Source: JBBSOK01 sp965219125
GTDB taxonomy: Bacteria; Bacteroidota; Bacteroidia; Flavobacteriales; Flavobacteriaceae
DNA: 64,000 nucleotides
Assembly: GCA_965219125.1 (NCBI GenBank)
Contig: CBDCMO010000002.1
Coordinates: 620,001-684,000 of the forward strand
Direction of reading: 5' to 3'
The position numbers and the translations under genes were made by a program. Of this stretch, positions 51,696-61,086 are shown piece after piece. The notes beneath the pieces are model-generated. The model did no database searches. It saw only the letters and a list, made by a program, of their open reading frames with translations, and was not told the DNA's origin. How positions within the stretch are numbered: position 1 is the first letter of the stretch; each line of letters opens with the position of its first letter.

Positions 51696-52583
51696 CTAAT
51701 TATATTTCTTTATGATGGAATTGTACATTAATTTAGTTTGCTTTATTTGCATTTCCAAACTAGCAACCATGTCTCTATTGTTCAATAATGAGTACACCAT
51801 TTTCTTAAATCTAAATTCCAACAGGGTTTTATTTAAAAATGATTTTTTATTAAATGAAAATTTAGTAAGATAATACATAATAGAATCAAGCAAAAATTTA
51901 AAACTGGAATCTGACATTTCCAACCTGCCATCTATTTCGTGGATATAAGATTTAGATTTTTCAAAACGGATAAGCATACCGGCATTCAAAATTCGCTTCG
52001 TTATATCAGATTCCTCACAATACAAAAAAATGTTTTCATCAAATAAGCCAATTTCATAGAATGATTCTTTTTCAACAAAAAGAAATGCTCCCGATAAATA
52101 CATATACCTACTTGAAAAAATATTTACTTTATTTAAAAACTTGGTTATAATTGGGGTAATTAATGGAAAAATAAATTCTTGTCTTATATAATAAGATAAA
52201 TCAAAAGCACCGTATTGTTTAAAACCGAGCATTCCTAATTTTTCGGTTTTTACGAAATAATTGATTGCGTAGGCAAATAAAGGTTCTGTCATTGTTATGT
52301 CAGGATTCATTATAGCAATGTATTTACCCAAAGATTGTTTTATTCCAAGATTATTACCCTGTCCATAGCCACCGTTTCTATCATTTTTAAGAAGCATAAC
52401 TTTATTGGGAAATCTGCTCTCAATAAAATCAAACATTTGGTTACTTACAATTTGAGCACTATTGTCAACAATAATAATTTGAAGTTTATCACCAATGTCA
52501 TTATTCGCGAATATAGAATTAAGACACTTTTCTATTAGATCTTGAGAATTATAGGTTACAATTATGACGGATAGTAATTTCAT
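51696..52583 (-). CDS. GT2 glycosyltransferase, rhamnosyltransferase-like
   Basis: The 295-residue protein begins MKLLSVIIVTYNSQDLIEKC, with the GT-A fold, the metal-binding region IAIMNPDITMTEPLF (Asp in NPD), and a hydrophobic patch with FLFVEKESF. The group includes dTDP-L-rhamnose transferases, and the rfb genes nearby agree. An earlier start at 52640 overlaps the polymerase gene by 41 bases, so 52583 is preferred. The assignment to rhamnose is inferred. Confidence 0.75.
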   Translation of the reverse strand: MKLLSVIIVTYNSQDLIEKCLNSIFANNDIGDKLQIIIVDNSAQIVSNQMFDFIESRFPNKVMLLKNDRNGGYGQGNNLGIKQSLGKYIAIMNPDITMTEPLFAYAINYFVKTEKLGMLGFKQYGAFDLSYYIRQEFIFPLITPIITKFLNKVNIFSSRYMYLSGAFLFVEKESFYEIGLFDENIFLYCEESDITKRILNAGMLIRFEKSKSYIHEIDGRLEMSDSSFKFLLDSIMYYLTKFSFNKKSFLNKTLLEFRFKKMVYSLLNNRDMVASLEMQIKQTKLMYNSIIKKYN

Positions 52584-52599
52584 TGTATTTTTTTTATTT

Positions 52600-53751
52600 T
52601 TAATTCCACTGGCTATAATAAAAGGATTCACGATCAGCATGAATCACAGGATTAAATATTGTTTCATAGGGGAAAAAAAGCGAATAATAATTTTGTCCGT
52701 AGGAATTTTTAATGTACAACTTATAGTCAAGTATGAAAAATAAATTAATTAACGCAAAAAAGACCACAAAGTTTTTTTGCGTCTTTAATTTTAATAGAGC
52801 GTAATTATTATAAATTACATCTACAACTATAACTAAATAAACAGGATATAAAAAATTTAAAAGTCTTTCAAATCCCGTAAAATATTGTGCCAAAATTGAA
52901 ACCAGTAAAAAAGAGGAATAAAACCATTCGTATTTTCTAGTGGCTAGGGAATTTCTATAAATCATTAATGGTAAAATTAAAATTACCCTAACAATATAAA
53001 AAGCTATAAAACCCAACAAACTCAAATTGATTTGAGAATAGATTTCAGCCCTATTCTTCATAGATTCGAGAAATAATAGCGGCATCAATATGGTAAAAAT
53101 GAGAGACCTGAAAAAAAGCAATATCACAGACATAACCAATAATAAAATTATTGTTTTATTCTTTATTTTAAAAAGATTAAATAGTGGAAGAAAAAATAGA
53201 AAGAATGCTGAGATATGAAATAGTAACGAAATAGATGCCAAAAAATAATATCTAACATATTTTTTATTCTCCAAGTTTCTGATGTTAAATAAAAATACTG
53301 ACAACGCTAAGGTTTCTCTTTGTATTTCAAATGAATAATAAAAATAAAGAAGCGATAAAAACATTACCAATAAAACCGTGAATTTATAAGGCGTGTACCG
53401 CTTAAGAAAAACAAAAAGGGATAAATTAAATATCAAGGCATGAACGAACTGAAAAAAATAAAATTCTGGAGAAATCGTTTTACAAAACGCAACTAAAATA
53501 AACCATAAGGGTTGATATCCAAGGTCATTATCATTGGTCAAATAAATACCTAAGTTAGATAAATTTGGCCAAGAAGCATACTTGTCTTCATATAATAAAG
53601 TATCGCCGCCAACGCGATATCTAAATGCACTCATGGCAACCAAAAGAAGAAAAGCTATTATATAATATAATTTTTCGCCACCTGAAGATTTATTAACATC
53701 ATAAGATATTAATCCAAACAATAGAAATAAAATTATAAGTAAATAAGTCAT
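52600..53751 (-). CDS. EpsG-family O-antigen/capsule polymerase (Wzy role)
   Basis: The 383-residue protein is integral, with about ten membrane segments, and has the EpsG-like motif SAFRYRVGGDTLLYEDKYAS (about 43-62). EpsG proteins act as Wzy-type polymerases joining lipid-linked repeats in the periplasmic leaflet. It is the only polymerase candidate in the window. The start at 53751 follows the flippase stop by 4 bases; 53772 would overlap it. Confidence 0.75.
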   Translation of the reverse strand: MTYLLIILFLLFGLISYDVNKSSGGEKLYYIIAFLLLVAMSAFRYRVGGDTLLYEDKYASWPNLSNLGIYLTNDNDLGYQPLWFILVAFCKTISPEFYFFQFVHALIFNLSLFVFLKRYTPYKFTVLLVMFLSLLYFYYSFEIQRETLALSVFLFNIRNLENKKYVRYYFLASISLLFHISAFFLFFLPLFNLFKIKNKTIILLLVMSVILLFFRSLIFTILMPLLFLESMKNRAEIYSQINLSLLGFIAFYIVRVILILPLMIYRNSLATRKYEWFYSSFLLVSILAQYFTGFERLLNFLYPVYLVIVVDVIYNNYALLKLKTQKNFVVFFALINLFFILDYKLYIKNSYGQNYYSLFFPYETIFNPVIHADRESFYYSQWN

Positions 53752-53755
53752 GTGG

Positions 53756-55177
53756 TTACTTAAACAAATCAATAACTTTATTAATATCTTTTCTCAAAAA
53801 AAACAGCGCAAATGTGGAATAGAATAATAGGAATAAAAATAACCCTATTCCAAGTTTATACCAAGAACCTGCGAAAAGACTTGTCAAAATAAATACGACC
53901 CCTGAAATAAGTATGGCAGTTAACATTATTGGAATTATTACTTTAATTTGAAGTAAAAAATTGGATAATAATATTTTACTTGAAATATAACTCGTAATTA
54001 AAAGCTGTAAAATATGTTGTAATAATATTCCGTAACAGATTGCTATCAAACCATGATTATACGTTAGCACCAATATGGTTATTCCAATTATTTTTGTGAT
54101 TATCTCAATTTTTAAAAATAATGTTGTTTTGCCTTTAATTTGGAAAAGCATCATATTTATATTTATTAAAGGATAAAATGTAAATGCTACAGCAAGCACC
54201 CTGATTACTGGAACAATCTCAATCCACTTTGTAGATAATAATGAAGTAACTATAGGTTCGGCTAAGGCAACCACGCCAAAAAATACTGAGAAAAATAAAA
54301 GGCAAATTATACGAGTGTACTCTAAATTTAAACTGAATAATTTTTTATTATCATCTTGATAAGTGGATAGAAAAGGAAAGGCAACCCTTTGCAGGACAGA
54401 TGTCAACATAGAAACTGGCATCATTGTAAATTGATTGGCTTTTGAATAAAGCCCAAGATCAGCAGTTGGGTATTTTTTACCAATTATTATTGTGTACGTA
54501 TTGAAATATAAGGCTTGTATCAAAGAAGATAACAGCAATTTAGAGCCAAAATAAAATAAAGAATTAAAAGATTCCTTTGAGAAGACAAGAAGTGGAATCC
54601 ATTTTAGTTTAATCAAAAAAAACACTGTAGTAAAAAACGCAAGTGCAATGGATTGATAAACTAAAGACCAAACGCCAAAACCTAGATGTGCTAAAATTAA
54701 TCCTATAGTTCCAGAAATAAGAACAGCAATCAATGACAACTTTGCTTGAACTTTAAAGTTAAGGGATACAGATAATTTGGTCCTGTGTACAACTATAAAA
54801 GAATTAAATACTAAGCCAAGACTTATTATTCGAATAATTGCAGTTATATCAGTATTATAAAAATTGGATATGTAAGGAGCCGCAACAAATAAGATTGCGT
54901 AAACTAGAAATGCTATACCAACATTAAAATAGAAAACCGTAGAATAATCAACCTCACTTCTATCTTTCTTTTGAATTAAAGCGTTGCTAAATCCACTATC
55001 AACAAAAACTTGGGCAATTGCAATAAAAACTGCCACCATCCCGATTATTCCGTAATCTTTGGGGACTAACAGTCTCGCCATAAAGATTTCGACAACTAGT
55101 TGAATGCCTACAACCGCAAATTTATCTATTGCGCTCCAGACTACACCATTTAGAACATCCTTAGCTTTATAACTCAA
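53756..55177 (-). CDS. Polysaccharide flippase (Wzx/WzxC-like), copy 1
   Basis: The 473-residue protein has about 12-14 membrane segments and the MOP/polysaccharide transport family pattern (GVVWSAIDKFAVVGIQLVVE at the start, PKDYGIIGMVAVF, and SNALIQKKDRS). It should flip lipid-linked repeats across the inner membrane. The polymerase gene follows directly. A second flippase lies at 62391. Confidence 0.85.
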   Translation of the reverse strand: MSYKAKDVLNGVVWSAIDKFAVVGIQLVVEIFMARLLVPKDYGIIGMVAVFIAIAQVFVDSGFSNALIQKKDRSEVDYSTVFYFNVGIAFLVYAILFVAAPYISNFYNTDITAIIRIISLGLVFNSFIVVHRTKLSVSLNFKVQAKLSLIAVLISGTIGLILAHLGFGVWSLVYQSIALAFFTTVFFLIKLKWIPLLVFSKESFNSLFYFGSKLLLSSLIQALYFNTYTIIIGKKYPTADLGLYSKANQFTMMPVSMLTSVLQRVAFPFLSTYQDDNKKLFSLNLEYTRIICLLFFSVFFGVVALAEPIVTSLLSTKWIEIVPVIRVLAVAFTFYPLININMMLFQIKGKTTLFLKIEIITKIIGITILVLTYNHGLIAICYGILLQHILQLLITSYISSKILLSNFLLQIKVIIPIMLTAILISGVVFILTSLFAGSWYKLGIGLFLFLLFYSTFALFFLRKDINKVIDLFK

Positions 55178-55198
55178 ATTTGTTTATTATTTATCTGC

Positions 55199-56074
55199 TT
55201 AACGAGTTGCAAGCCTGAGCAAATATTGCCCATATTCATTTTTCTTTATAGGAGTAGCCAATTCAATAAGTTTTTCTTTAGAAATATATCTCCTTTCAAA
55301 AGCTATTTCTTCAAGACATGCTACTTTAAGCCCTTGTCGTTTTTCTATAGTTTGAATAAAATTTGATGCTTCTAACAATGACTCATGGGTGCCTGTATCC
55401 AACCAGGCATATCCACGACCCATTAATTCAACCCTCAGGTTATGATTTTGAAGATATTCTTGGTTAACAGTGGTAATTTCTAATTCTCCTCTATTACTAG
55501 GCTTAACGTTCTTTGCAACTTCAACTACTGAATTAGGATAAAAATAAAGTCCCACTACGGCATAATTACTTTTTGGTACGATCGGTTTTTCTTCAATTGA
55601 TGTTACATTTCCTTGTTTGTCAAATTCAGCCACACCGTAACGCTCTGGATCTTGTACATAATAACCAAATACAGTAGCTTTTTTGTGATCTTCTATGTTT
55701 CTAACCGCTTTTTGAAGCAATTCAGTAAGCCCGTGTCCGTAAAATATATTATCTCCTAAAATCAAGCAAACATCGTCATTTCCAATAAATTCTTCACCGA
55801 TTATGAAAGCTTGGGCTAAACCGTCCGGTGATGGTTGCTCAGCATATTCTAATTTTATACCAAAATCATCTCCATTACCTAACAAATTTATAAAATTAGG
55901 TAAATCGTATGGCGTTGAAATAATTAAAATCTCCTTTATTCCAGCTAACATTAAAACTGATAGTGGATAATATATCATCGGCTTGTCATAGATGGCCATC
56001 ATCTGTTTAGAAATGGATTTTGTTAAAGGATATAAACGTGTTCCCGAACCACCTGCTAAAATTATTCCTTTCAT
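55199..56074 (-). CDS. rfbA: Glucose-1-phosphate thymidylyltransferase RfbA
   Basis: The 291-residue protein has KGIILAGGSGTRLYPLT, MIYYPLSVLML, GLAQAFIIGEEFIG, LILGDNIFYGH and YAWLDTGTHESLLEA, all RfbA signatures. It makes dTDP-glucose, the first step of dTDP-L-rhamnose synthesis. It is the last of four rfb genes. Confidence 0.95.
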   Translation of the reverse strand: MKGIILAGGSGTRLYPLTKSISKQMMAIYDKPMIYYPLSVLMLAGIKEILIISTPYDLPNFINLLGNGDDFGIKLEYAEQPSPDGLAQAFIIGEEFIGNDDVCLILGDNIFYGHGLTELLQKAVRNIEDHKKATVFGYYVQDPERYGVAEFDKQGNVTSIEEKPIVPKSNYAVVGLYFYPNSVVEVAKNVKPSNRGELEITTVNQEYLQNHNLRVELMGRGYAWLDTGTHESLLEASNFIQTIEKRQGLKVACLEEIAFERRYISKEKLIELATPIKKNEYGQYLLRLATR

Positions 56075-56107
56075 AGTATTGCCCGCACTTAGGGGTGTTT
56101 TTTTTAG

Positions 56108-57004
56108 TTATATTCCTGCATTTGCAAGCACATTGTTATTATTCTGATTCAAATTATTTAAACATTGATTCAAACTTTCTTTCCAATACGGGATAGAGTA
56201 CGAAAATGTATCTTTTAATTTTTTCTTATCCAAAACCGAATATTTTGGACGTATGGCTTTGGTAGGAAATTCTTCGGTATTGATAGGTAGAACATCAAAA
56301 CAAGTATTTTTTAATATTTCGTAGGCGAAATCATACCAGGAAGCTACACCTTCATTACTAAAATGGTAAATTCCATAATCTGTTTTTTTGTTTAGAATTA
56401 GATATATTATAAATTTTGCCAGATCTACGCCATAAGTTGGTGTACCAATCTGGTCACAAACAACAGATAATTGATTCCTTTCTTTAGAAAGCCTTTGAAT
56501 GGTTTTTAAAAAATTATTACCGAACTCACTATATAACCAACTAGTTCTTATGATAAAATAGTGAGACATTAAATTTGTAATTTCTTTTTCCCCATCAAGC
56601 TTTGTTTGCCCGTAAACACCTAAAGGATTTGTAGCGTCATTTTCCCTTAACGGAAACGATTGTGTGCCGTCAAATACAAAATCCGTAGAAATATGAATTA
56701 AAATAGATTTAAAAATATCACAATATTTAACGAGATTCGCAACTCCAATTACATTTATTGCGCTAGAAGAGTCAATATGATCTTCTGCATTATCGACATT
56801 GGTGTAGGCTGCGCAGTTTATAACGTATGTAGGTAAATATTTAGAAAACAGATGTTCGATTTTTTTGATATCTAAAATATCGCCGTCATTTGAGGAAAGG
56901 AATATAAAGTTTAAACCCTTGTTTCCATCTTTTTTTTCAATATCCTGAAAGCACTGGCCTAACTGACCAAAACCTCCATAAACCAATACATTGCATATTT
57001 CCAT
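56108..57004 (-). CDS. rfbD: dTDP-4-dehydrorhamnose reductase RfbD
   Basis: The 298-residue SDR has VYGGFGQLGQ, the strand ending VINCAAYTNVDNAE, STDFVFDG, YGQTKLDGE (Tyr and Lys) and IIRTSWLYSEFGNNF. It catalyses the last step of dTDP-L-rhamnose synthesis. It abuts rfbC, sharing one base, and precedes rfbA by 33 bases. Confidence 0.9.
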   Translation of the reverse strand: MEICNVLVYGGFGQLGQCFQDIEKKDGNKGLNFIFLSSNDGDILDIKKIEHLFSKYLPTYVINCAAYTNVDNAEDHIDSSSAINVIGVANLVKYCDIFKSILIHISTDFVFDGTQSFPLRENDATNPLGVYGQTKLDGEKEITNLMSHYFIIRTSWLYSEFGNNFLKTIQRLSKERNQLSVVCDQIGTPTYGVDLAKFIIYLILNKKTDYGIYHFSNEGVASWYDFAYEILKNTCFDVLPINTEEFPTKAIRPKYSVLDKKKLKDTFSYSIPYWKESLNQCLNNLNQNNNNVLANAGI

Positions 57005-57552
57005 TACAATCGATTATGGCCGTTTAAAAATGGCATATTAAGATCTTTTTGCGAGATTACCCGCTTGATCAAAGGTATTTTCCAATCAATATTAAATTTG
57101 GGATCGTCATATCTAAAACCTATTTCCGAAGCTTTATTGTAAAAACTATCACATTTATAGAAGAAGCGCGCATTTTTACTTAAAACCGCAAACCCGTGCA
57201 GGCATCCCTTAGGTATAAAAAGTTGTTGCTTGTTATCAGCATTCAACAAAATGGCAAAATGCTGTAAATAGGTATTGCTGTTGGGCCTATAATCTACTAC
57301 AACATCCAAAACTTCACCTTCAATCACACGAACCAGTTTGGCTTGCGCAAAATTACCAGATTGGGCGTGAAGCCCTCTAATTACACCATACTGAGAATAA
57401 GACTCGTTATCCTGAACAAAATCGACTTTTAAACCAGTCTTTTCATTAAAAATATTTTTGTTAAATGACTCGAAAAAATATCCTCTATTATCTTCGAAAA
57501 CTCTCGGTTTTACTATAAAGCAATCCTTGATTTTTGTTTCTTTTATTTCCAA
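57004..57552 (-). CDS. rfbC: dTDP-4-dehydrorhamnose 3,5-epimerase RfbC
   Basis: The 182-residue cupin has VFEDNRGYFFESFN, FVQDNESYS, VIRGLHAQ (catalytic His), VDYRPNSNTY and FIPKGCLHGFAVLS, all RfbC motifs. It is the third enzyme of dTDP-L-rhamnose synthesis and is coupled to rfbD. Confidence 0.95.
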   Translation of the reverse strand: MEIKETKIKDCFIVKPRVFEDNRGYFFESFNKNIFNEKTGLKVDFVQDNESYSQYGVIRGLHAQSGNFAQAKLVRVIEGEVLDVVVDYRPNSNTYLQHFAILLNADNKQQLFIPKGCLHGFAVLSKNARFFYKCDSFYNKASEIGFRYDDPKFNIDWKIPLIKRVISQKDLNMPFLNGHNRL

Positions 57553-57559
57553 ATTTTAA

Positions 57560-58612
57560 TTATTGACCGTACTGATTATTATAATATTCTTGATATGCAC
57601 CGGATGTAACATTTTCAAGCCACTTTGTATTACTTAAATACCAATCGATGGTTTTTGAAAGTCCTTCCTCAAAAGTAACGGTAGGTTTCCAACCAAGCTC
57701 CCTATTAATTTTTGAAGCATCAATAGCATATCTTAGGTCGTGACCTGGTCTATCTTTAACATACGTTATCAATTTTTCACTTTCTCCTTTTGGCCTTTTC
57801 AACTTTTCATCCATCTGCAGGCACAATGTTTTTACAAGATCAATATTTTTCCACTCATTAAAACCGCCAATATTATATGTTTCGCTGTTATGCCCCTTAT
57901 GAAAAACAAGGTCAATGGCACTCGCATGGTCTAAAACATATAACCAATCTCTTGTATAATTACCATCACCATAAACTGGTAATGGTTTCTTTTCTATTAT
58001 ATTATTTATAAAAAGAGGGATTAGCTTTTCAGGAAAATGATTAGGTCCATAATTGTTGGAGCAATTACTTATTACATAGGGTAAAGCATAGGTTTCTCCG
58101 TAAGCGCGTACAAAATGGTCTGAGCTTGCTTTCGATGCAGAATATGGGGAATTGGGGTCATATGGGGTCATTTCGGTAAATAGACCGATTTTTCCCAAGC
58201 TTCCATAAACCTCGTCAGTACTCACATGATAAAACCTCTTGCCATCCCATTTATCTTGCCAAAGTTTTTTAAATGCCTGTAACAAGACCATTGTACCAAG
58301 AATATTGGTTTTGGCGAATGACAATGGATCTGATATAGAACGATCAACGTGACTTTCAGCCGCAAGATGAATGACGTCGGTAAATTTTTCTTTCTCAAAA
58401 AGTTTATTTATAAAATCATCATCTGTAATATCACCTTTGACAAAAGTGTACATTTTTTTGCCTTCTACATCAACAATATTTTCAAGATTACCTGCATATG
58501 TTAGTGCGTCCAAATTAAATATATGGTACTCCGGATAGTTGGTTACAAATTGACGCACAACATGCGAGCCAATAAATCCGGCGCCGCCAGTGATTAATAT
58601 TTTTTTCTCCAT
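57560..58612 (-). CDS. rfbB: dTDP-glucose 4,6-dehydratase RfbB
   Basis: The 350-residue SDR has TGGAGFIGSHVV, HLAAESHVDRSI, HVSTDEVYGSL (Asp-Glu pair), YSASKASSDH and NCSNNYGP. It is the second enzyme of the pathway and the first gene of the rfbBCDA unit, following a 350-bp gap with a candidate promoter. Confidence 0.95.
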   Translation of the reverse strand: MEKKILITGGAGFIGSHVVRQFVTNYPEYHIFNLDALTYAGNLENIVDVEGKKMYTFVKGDITDDDFINKLFEKEKFTDVIHLAAESHVDRSISDPLSFAKTNILGTMVLLQAFKKLWQDKWDGKRFYHVSTDEVYGSLGKIGLFTEMTPYDPNSPYSASKASSDHFVRAYGETYALPYVISNCSNNYGPNHFPEKLIPLFINNIIEKKPLPVYGDGNYTRDWLYVLDHASAIDLVFHKGHNSETYNIGGFNEWKNIDLVKTLCLQMDEKLKRPKGESEKLITYVKDRPGHDLRYAIDASKINRELGWKPTVTFEEGLSKTIDWYLSNTKWLENVTSGAYQEYYNNQYGQ

Positions 58613-58962
58613 ACTTCTAATAGCTTAATCCTCTACATTAACAATAACCACTTAAACAACAGTAGCCTCGTAATTAATAATTCTTAGAGCGCAAAGTTAG
58701 AAATTTTGCATAATAAACTGCTATCATAATACACTTATGTTGAAAAACAGGGAATTTGTACATGTTTATAGCATTTATTCAAATAAGCATTTTAATATAG
58801 TAATGAAATGACTAATTTTAATTAACAGGGATCTTAATTATACATTCAATAAAAGTATTTACCATTATATTTTTATTACTATATAAATAAAAATAGAAGT
58901 ATTCAACAGTCTTTCTTTATATAAAATAGTTTCAAACTTTTATTTATTATTTTGAGCAAACT
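58613..58962 (-). other. 350-bp non-coding gap in the polysaccharide cluster
   Basis: No reading frame of meaningful length, RNA gene or strong terminator is visible. The stretch is very AT-rich. It contains the candidate promoter of the rfb unit at 58692-58699 and otherwise nothing I can name. Confidence 0.6.
58692..58699 (-). promoter_or_regulatory. Candidate -7 element of the rfbBCDA unit
   Basis: On the minus strand TAACTTTG matches TAnnTTTG exactly and is followed by C, as in many flavobacterial promoters. Transcription would give a leader of about 75 bases. No -33 element is clear. Confidence 0.45.
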
Positions 58963-59973
58963 TCAATACATCAACTCAATTATCCCTTCTATTTGATTGT
59001 GTATTTTTTGCTCGGTATCTTTTAAGGGTGAGGTTGTTGCAATAACGAATGCTTCTTGAATAGATTCTATTTTAAAAGGGTTAAAAACCAAAGACGGAAT
59101 ACATACTTGATACATATATGGTAAATCAGCGCCTATTACTTGACAGCCATGTTCGATAGCCTCGATAATGCCAAGTCCAAAACTTTCCGTTTGAGAAGGA
59201 AAAATTAAAAATTTACTTTTACGATAATGCTCATATAAGTTGACCCTTTTTACAAAACCTATATTTTTAATTGGATATTTTTTTTCCTTTTTCTTGGCTA
59301 TGAGATTTATTACTTGACGGTTTTTATTGTTTACGGTCAATATAAGTTTTCCCTTTTTATAAGTATCATAAAAATTACAAAATGCATTTATCAATTTTAA
59401 ATGGTTCTTGTACATTCCGGCATTACTAACATATAAGAAAGAATTTTCTTCTCTTTGTATTTCAGAAAATTCTTCAACCATAGGCATAAAAAAAGGCAAG
59501 ATAAATACTTGGTTTGATGACACTTTGTATTTTTGAACAAACCGACCTTTTATGTATTCATTCTGCACTATCCAAAAATCCGTATTCTGCTTGACATTGT
59601 TAATGAATTTTATTTTTAATTTAAATTTAAGAAAATCGAAAATCGAAAATTCCCGTGGTATTTCAAGATATACAGGCTGATGAAAATAGGTAAATACTTT
59701 AGCAGTGGTTTTAAGGGTTGGTGGGAGATTGCCAAAGCACAGTATTTTTGAGAATTTTGTTCTGTTCTTTCTATAAAATGAATAGCGCTTATAAATTGTG
59801 GCTTCTAAATGTTGTACTGTATTCTCAACTTTTATAGTAGGTATATTAATTTTTACCCTAATATCCAGCAGATAATAAATAGGTAATTCGGTTTCCTCCA
59901 ATTTTTTAATAAGATAATCTAAAAGCACCTTGCCCCCGCCGTTGTTTATATGCAATGCATCAAGTAATATCAT
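58963..59973 (-). CDS. GT4-type glycosyltransferase
   Basis: The 336-residue protein has the C-terminal donor region with FLYVSNAGMYKNHLKLINAF (about 184-203), and FLIFPSQTESFGLGIIEAIE with HGCQVIGADLPYM (about 260-295). The N-terminus MILLDALHINNGGGKVLLDY carries the Gly-rich loop of the GT-B fold. Donor unknown. It is the last gene of the right-hand group before the gap. Confidence 0.8.
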   Translation of the reverse strand: MILLDALHINNGGGKVLLDYLIKKLEETELPIYYLLDIRVKINIPTIKVENTVQHLEATIYKRYSFYRKNRTKFSKILCFGNLPPTLKTTAKVFTYFHQPVYLEIPREFSIFDFLKFKLKIKFINNVKQNTDFWIVQNEYIKGRFVQKYKVSSNQVFILPFFMPMVEEFSEIQREENSFLYVSNAGMYKNHLKLINAFCNFYDTYKKGKLILTVNNKNRQVINLIAKKKEKKYPIKNIGFVKRVNLYEHYRKSKFLIFPSQTESFGLGIIEAIEHGCQVIGADLPYMYQVCIPSLVFNPFKIESIQEAFVIATTSPLKDTEQKIHNQIEGIIELMY

Positions 59974-60044
59974 ACAATATCAAGAGTTCCAGGTTTCAAT
60001 ATCCTTTTATTTTTGGCAAGTTAATAAATTTAACCTTGTTCCAT

Positions 60045-61058
60045 TCAAATGATATTTGAATATAAGCTGCAATATTGACTAACAACCTTTTGAAAATCAT
60101 ATTTTTCTAAAGATTTTTCTGTTTCGGGAGTAGGCTTTAGAATTATTTTATTTTTCAAAATCATTAAAAAGGCATTCCGAATTTCTACGATGCTAAAAGG
60201 ATTTACAAGAATTAATCCTGTTGCTATTGTATTCATCGGGGCAATATTTGATGTTATTACTGGCAGCCCAATAGAAAGCGCTTCAATAATTGGTAAACCA
60301 AAACCTTCGGCTTCTGAAGCAAAAAATAAGATGTCATTATTGTAATATTCTTCAATCAACTGTTCTTCCGATATTAAAGAAAGTACTTTTGATTTTTCTT
60401 TAATATTATATCTTTCAATTAAAGAATAGATATTGTCAATTGTACCGTGTACAAATGAATATTCCACATTTAAATCTTTAGTGGCCAATATTAAACGTTC
60501 ATAGTTTTTCAATGGTTGTGCACCAATCTGTAAAATTTTAAGTGGCCTGCTTCCTCCATAATAGCTGGTTTTTTTATCAAAATTAATTTTGGTTACCAGC
60601 ATTGGATTATTGATAATTATGATCTTATAGATGTACGCAGGGAAAAAAAAATTAAATTCGTTAGCAATAGCAGCAGATACAACTACAACTTTATCACTGA
60701 ATATTATTGGTAGCCTGTAGTAAAACAAATTATACAAAATACCTTTTATTCCTGCATGCTTTTTATACCAGTAAAAGTCATGTATAGTAAAGATTCGGGT
60801 TTTGAACGGGAATGCCAAAACCATATATCCGCAAGCCCCTGTGATGTGAACGATAAAATTACTTTTAAAAAAAGAAATGATGAAATTGTTTACGAAACAA
60901 AGGATATCGTAATTACGCTTTAATTGAATTTTATGCAAACTTTTAGGGAACCCACTTTTTTGAGAAAGATTATCAAAAAGAGCTTGGTAAATGCGCTCTA
61001 TACTGTAATTGCCTTGGTTAGGCTTTCTAAAAACGTAATACAAGGTATTAATATCCAT
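60045..61058 (-). CDS. GT4-type glycosyltransferase
   Basis: The 337-residue protein has a GT-B fold with KILQIGAQPLKNYERLILAT, DILFFASEAEGFGLPIIEAL (about 245-265) and SIGLPVITSNIAPM. A central VVVVSAAIANEF is typical of GT4 N-domains. It is flanked by another transferase and the chain-length regulator. Donor unknown. Confidence 0.8.
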   Translation of the reverse strand: MDINTLYYVFRKPNQGNYSIERIYQALFDNLSQKSGFPKSLHKIQLKRNYDILCFVNNFIISFFKSNFIVHITGACGYMVLAFPFKTRIFTIHDFYWYKKHAGIKGILYNLFYYRLPIIFSDKVVVVSAAIANEFNFFFPAYIYKIIIINNPMLVTKINFDKKTSYYGGSRPLKILQIGAQPLKNYERLILATKDLNVEYSFVHGTIDNIYSLIERYNIKEKSKVLSLISEEQLIEEYYNNDILFFASEAEGFGLPIIEALSIGLPVITSNIAPMNTIATGLILVNPFSIVEIRNAFLMILKNKIILKPTPETEKSLEKYDFQKVVSQYCSLYSNII

Positions 61059-61086
61059 AAAATAAAATTCTGGAAAATTTGGAAAT

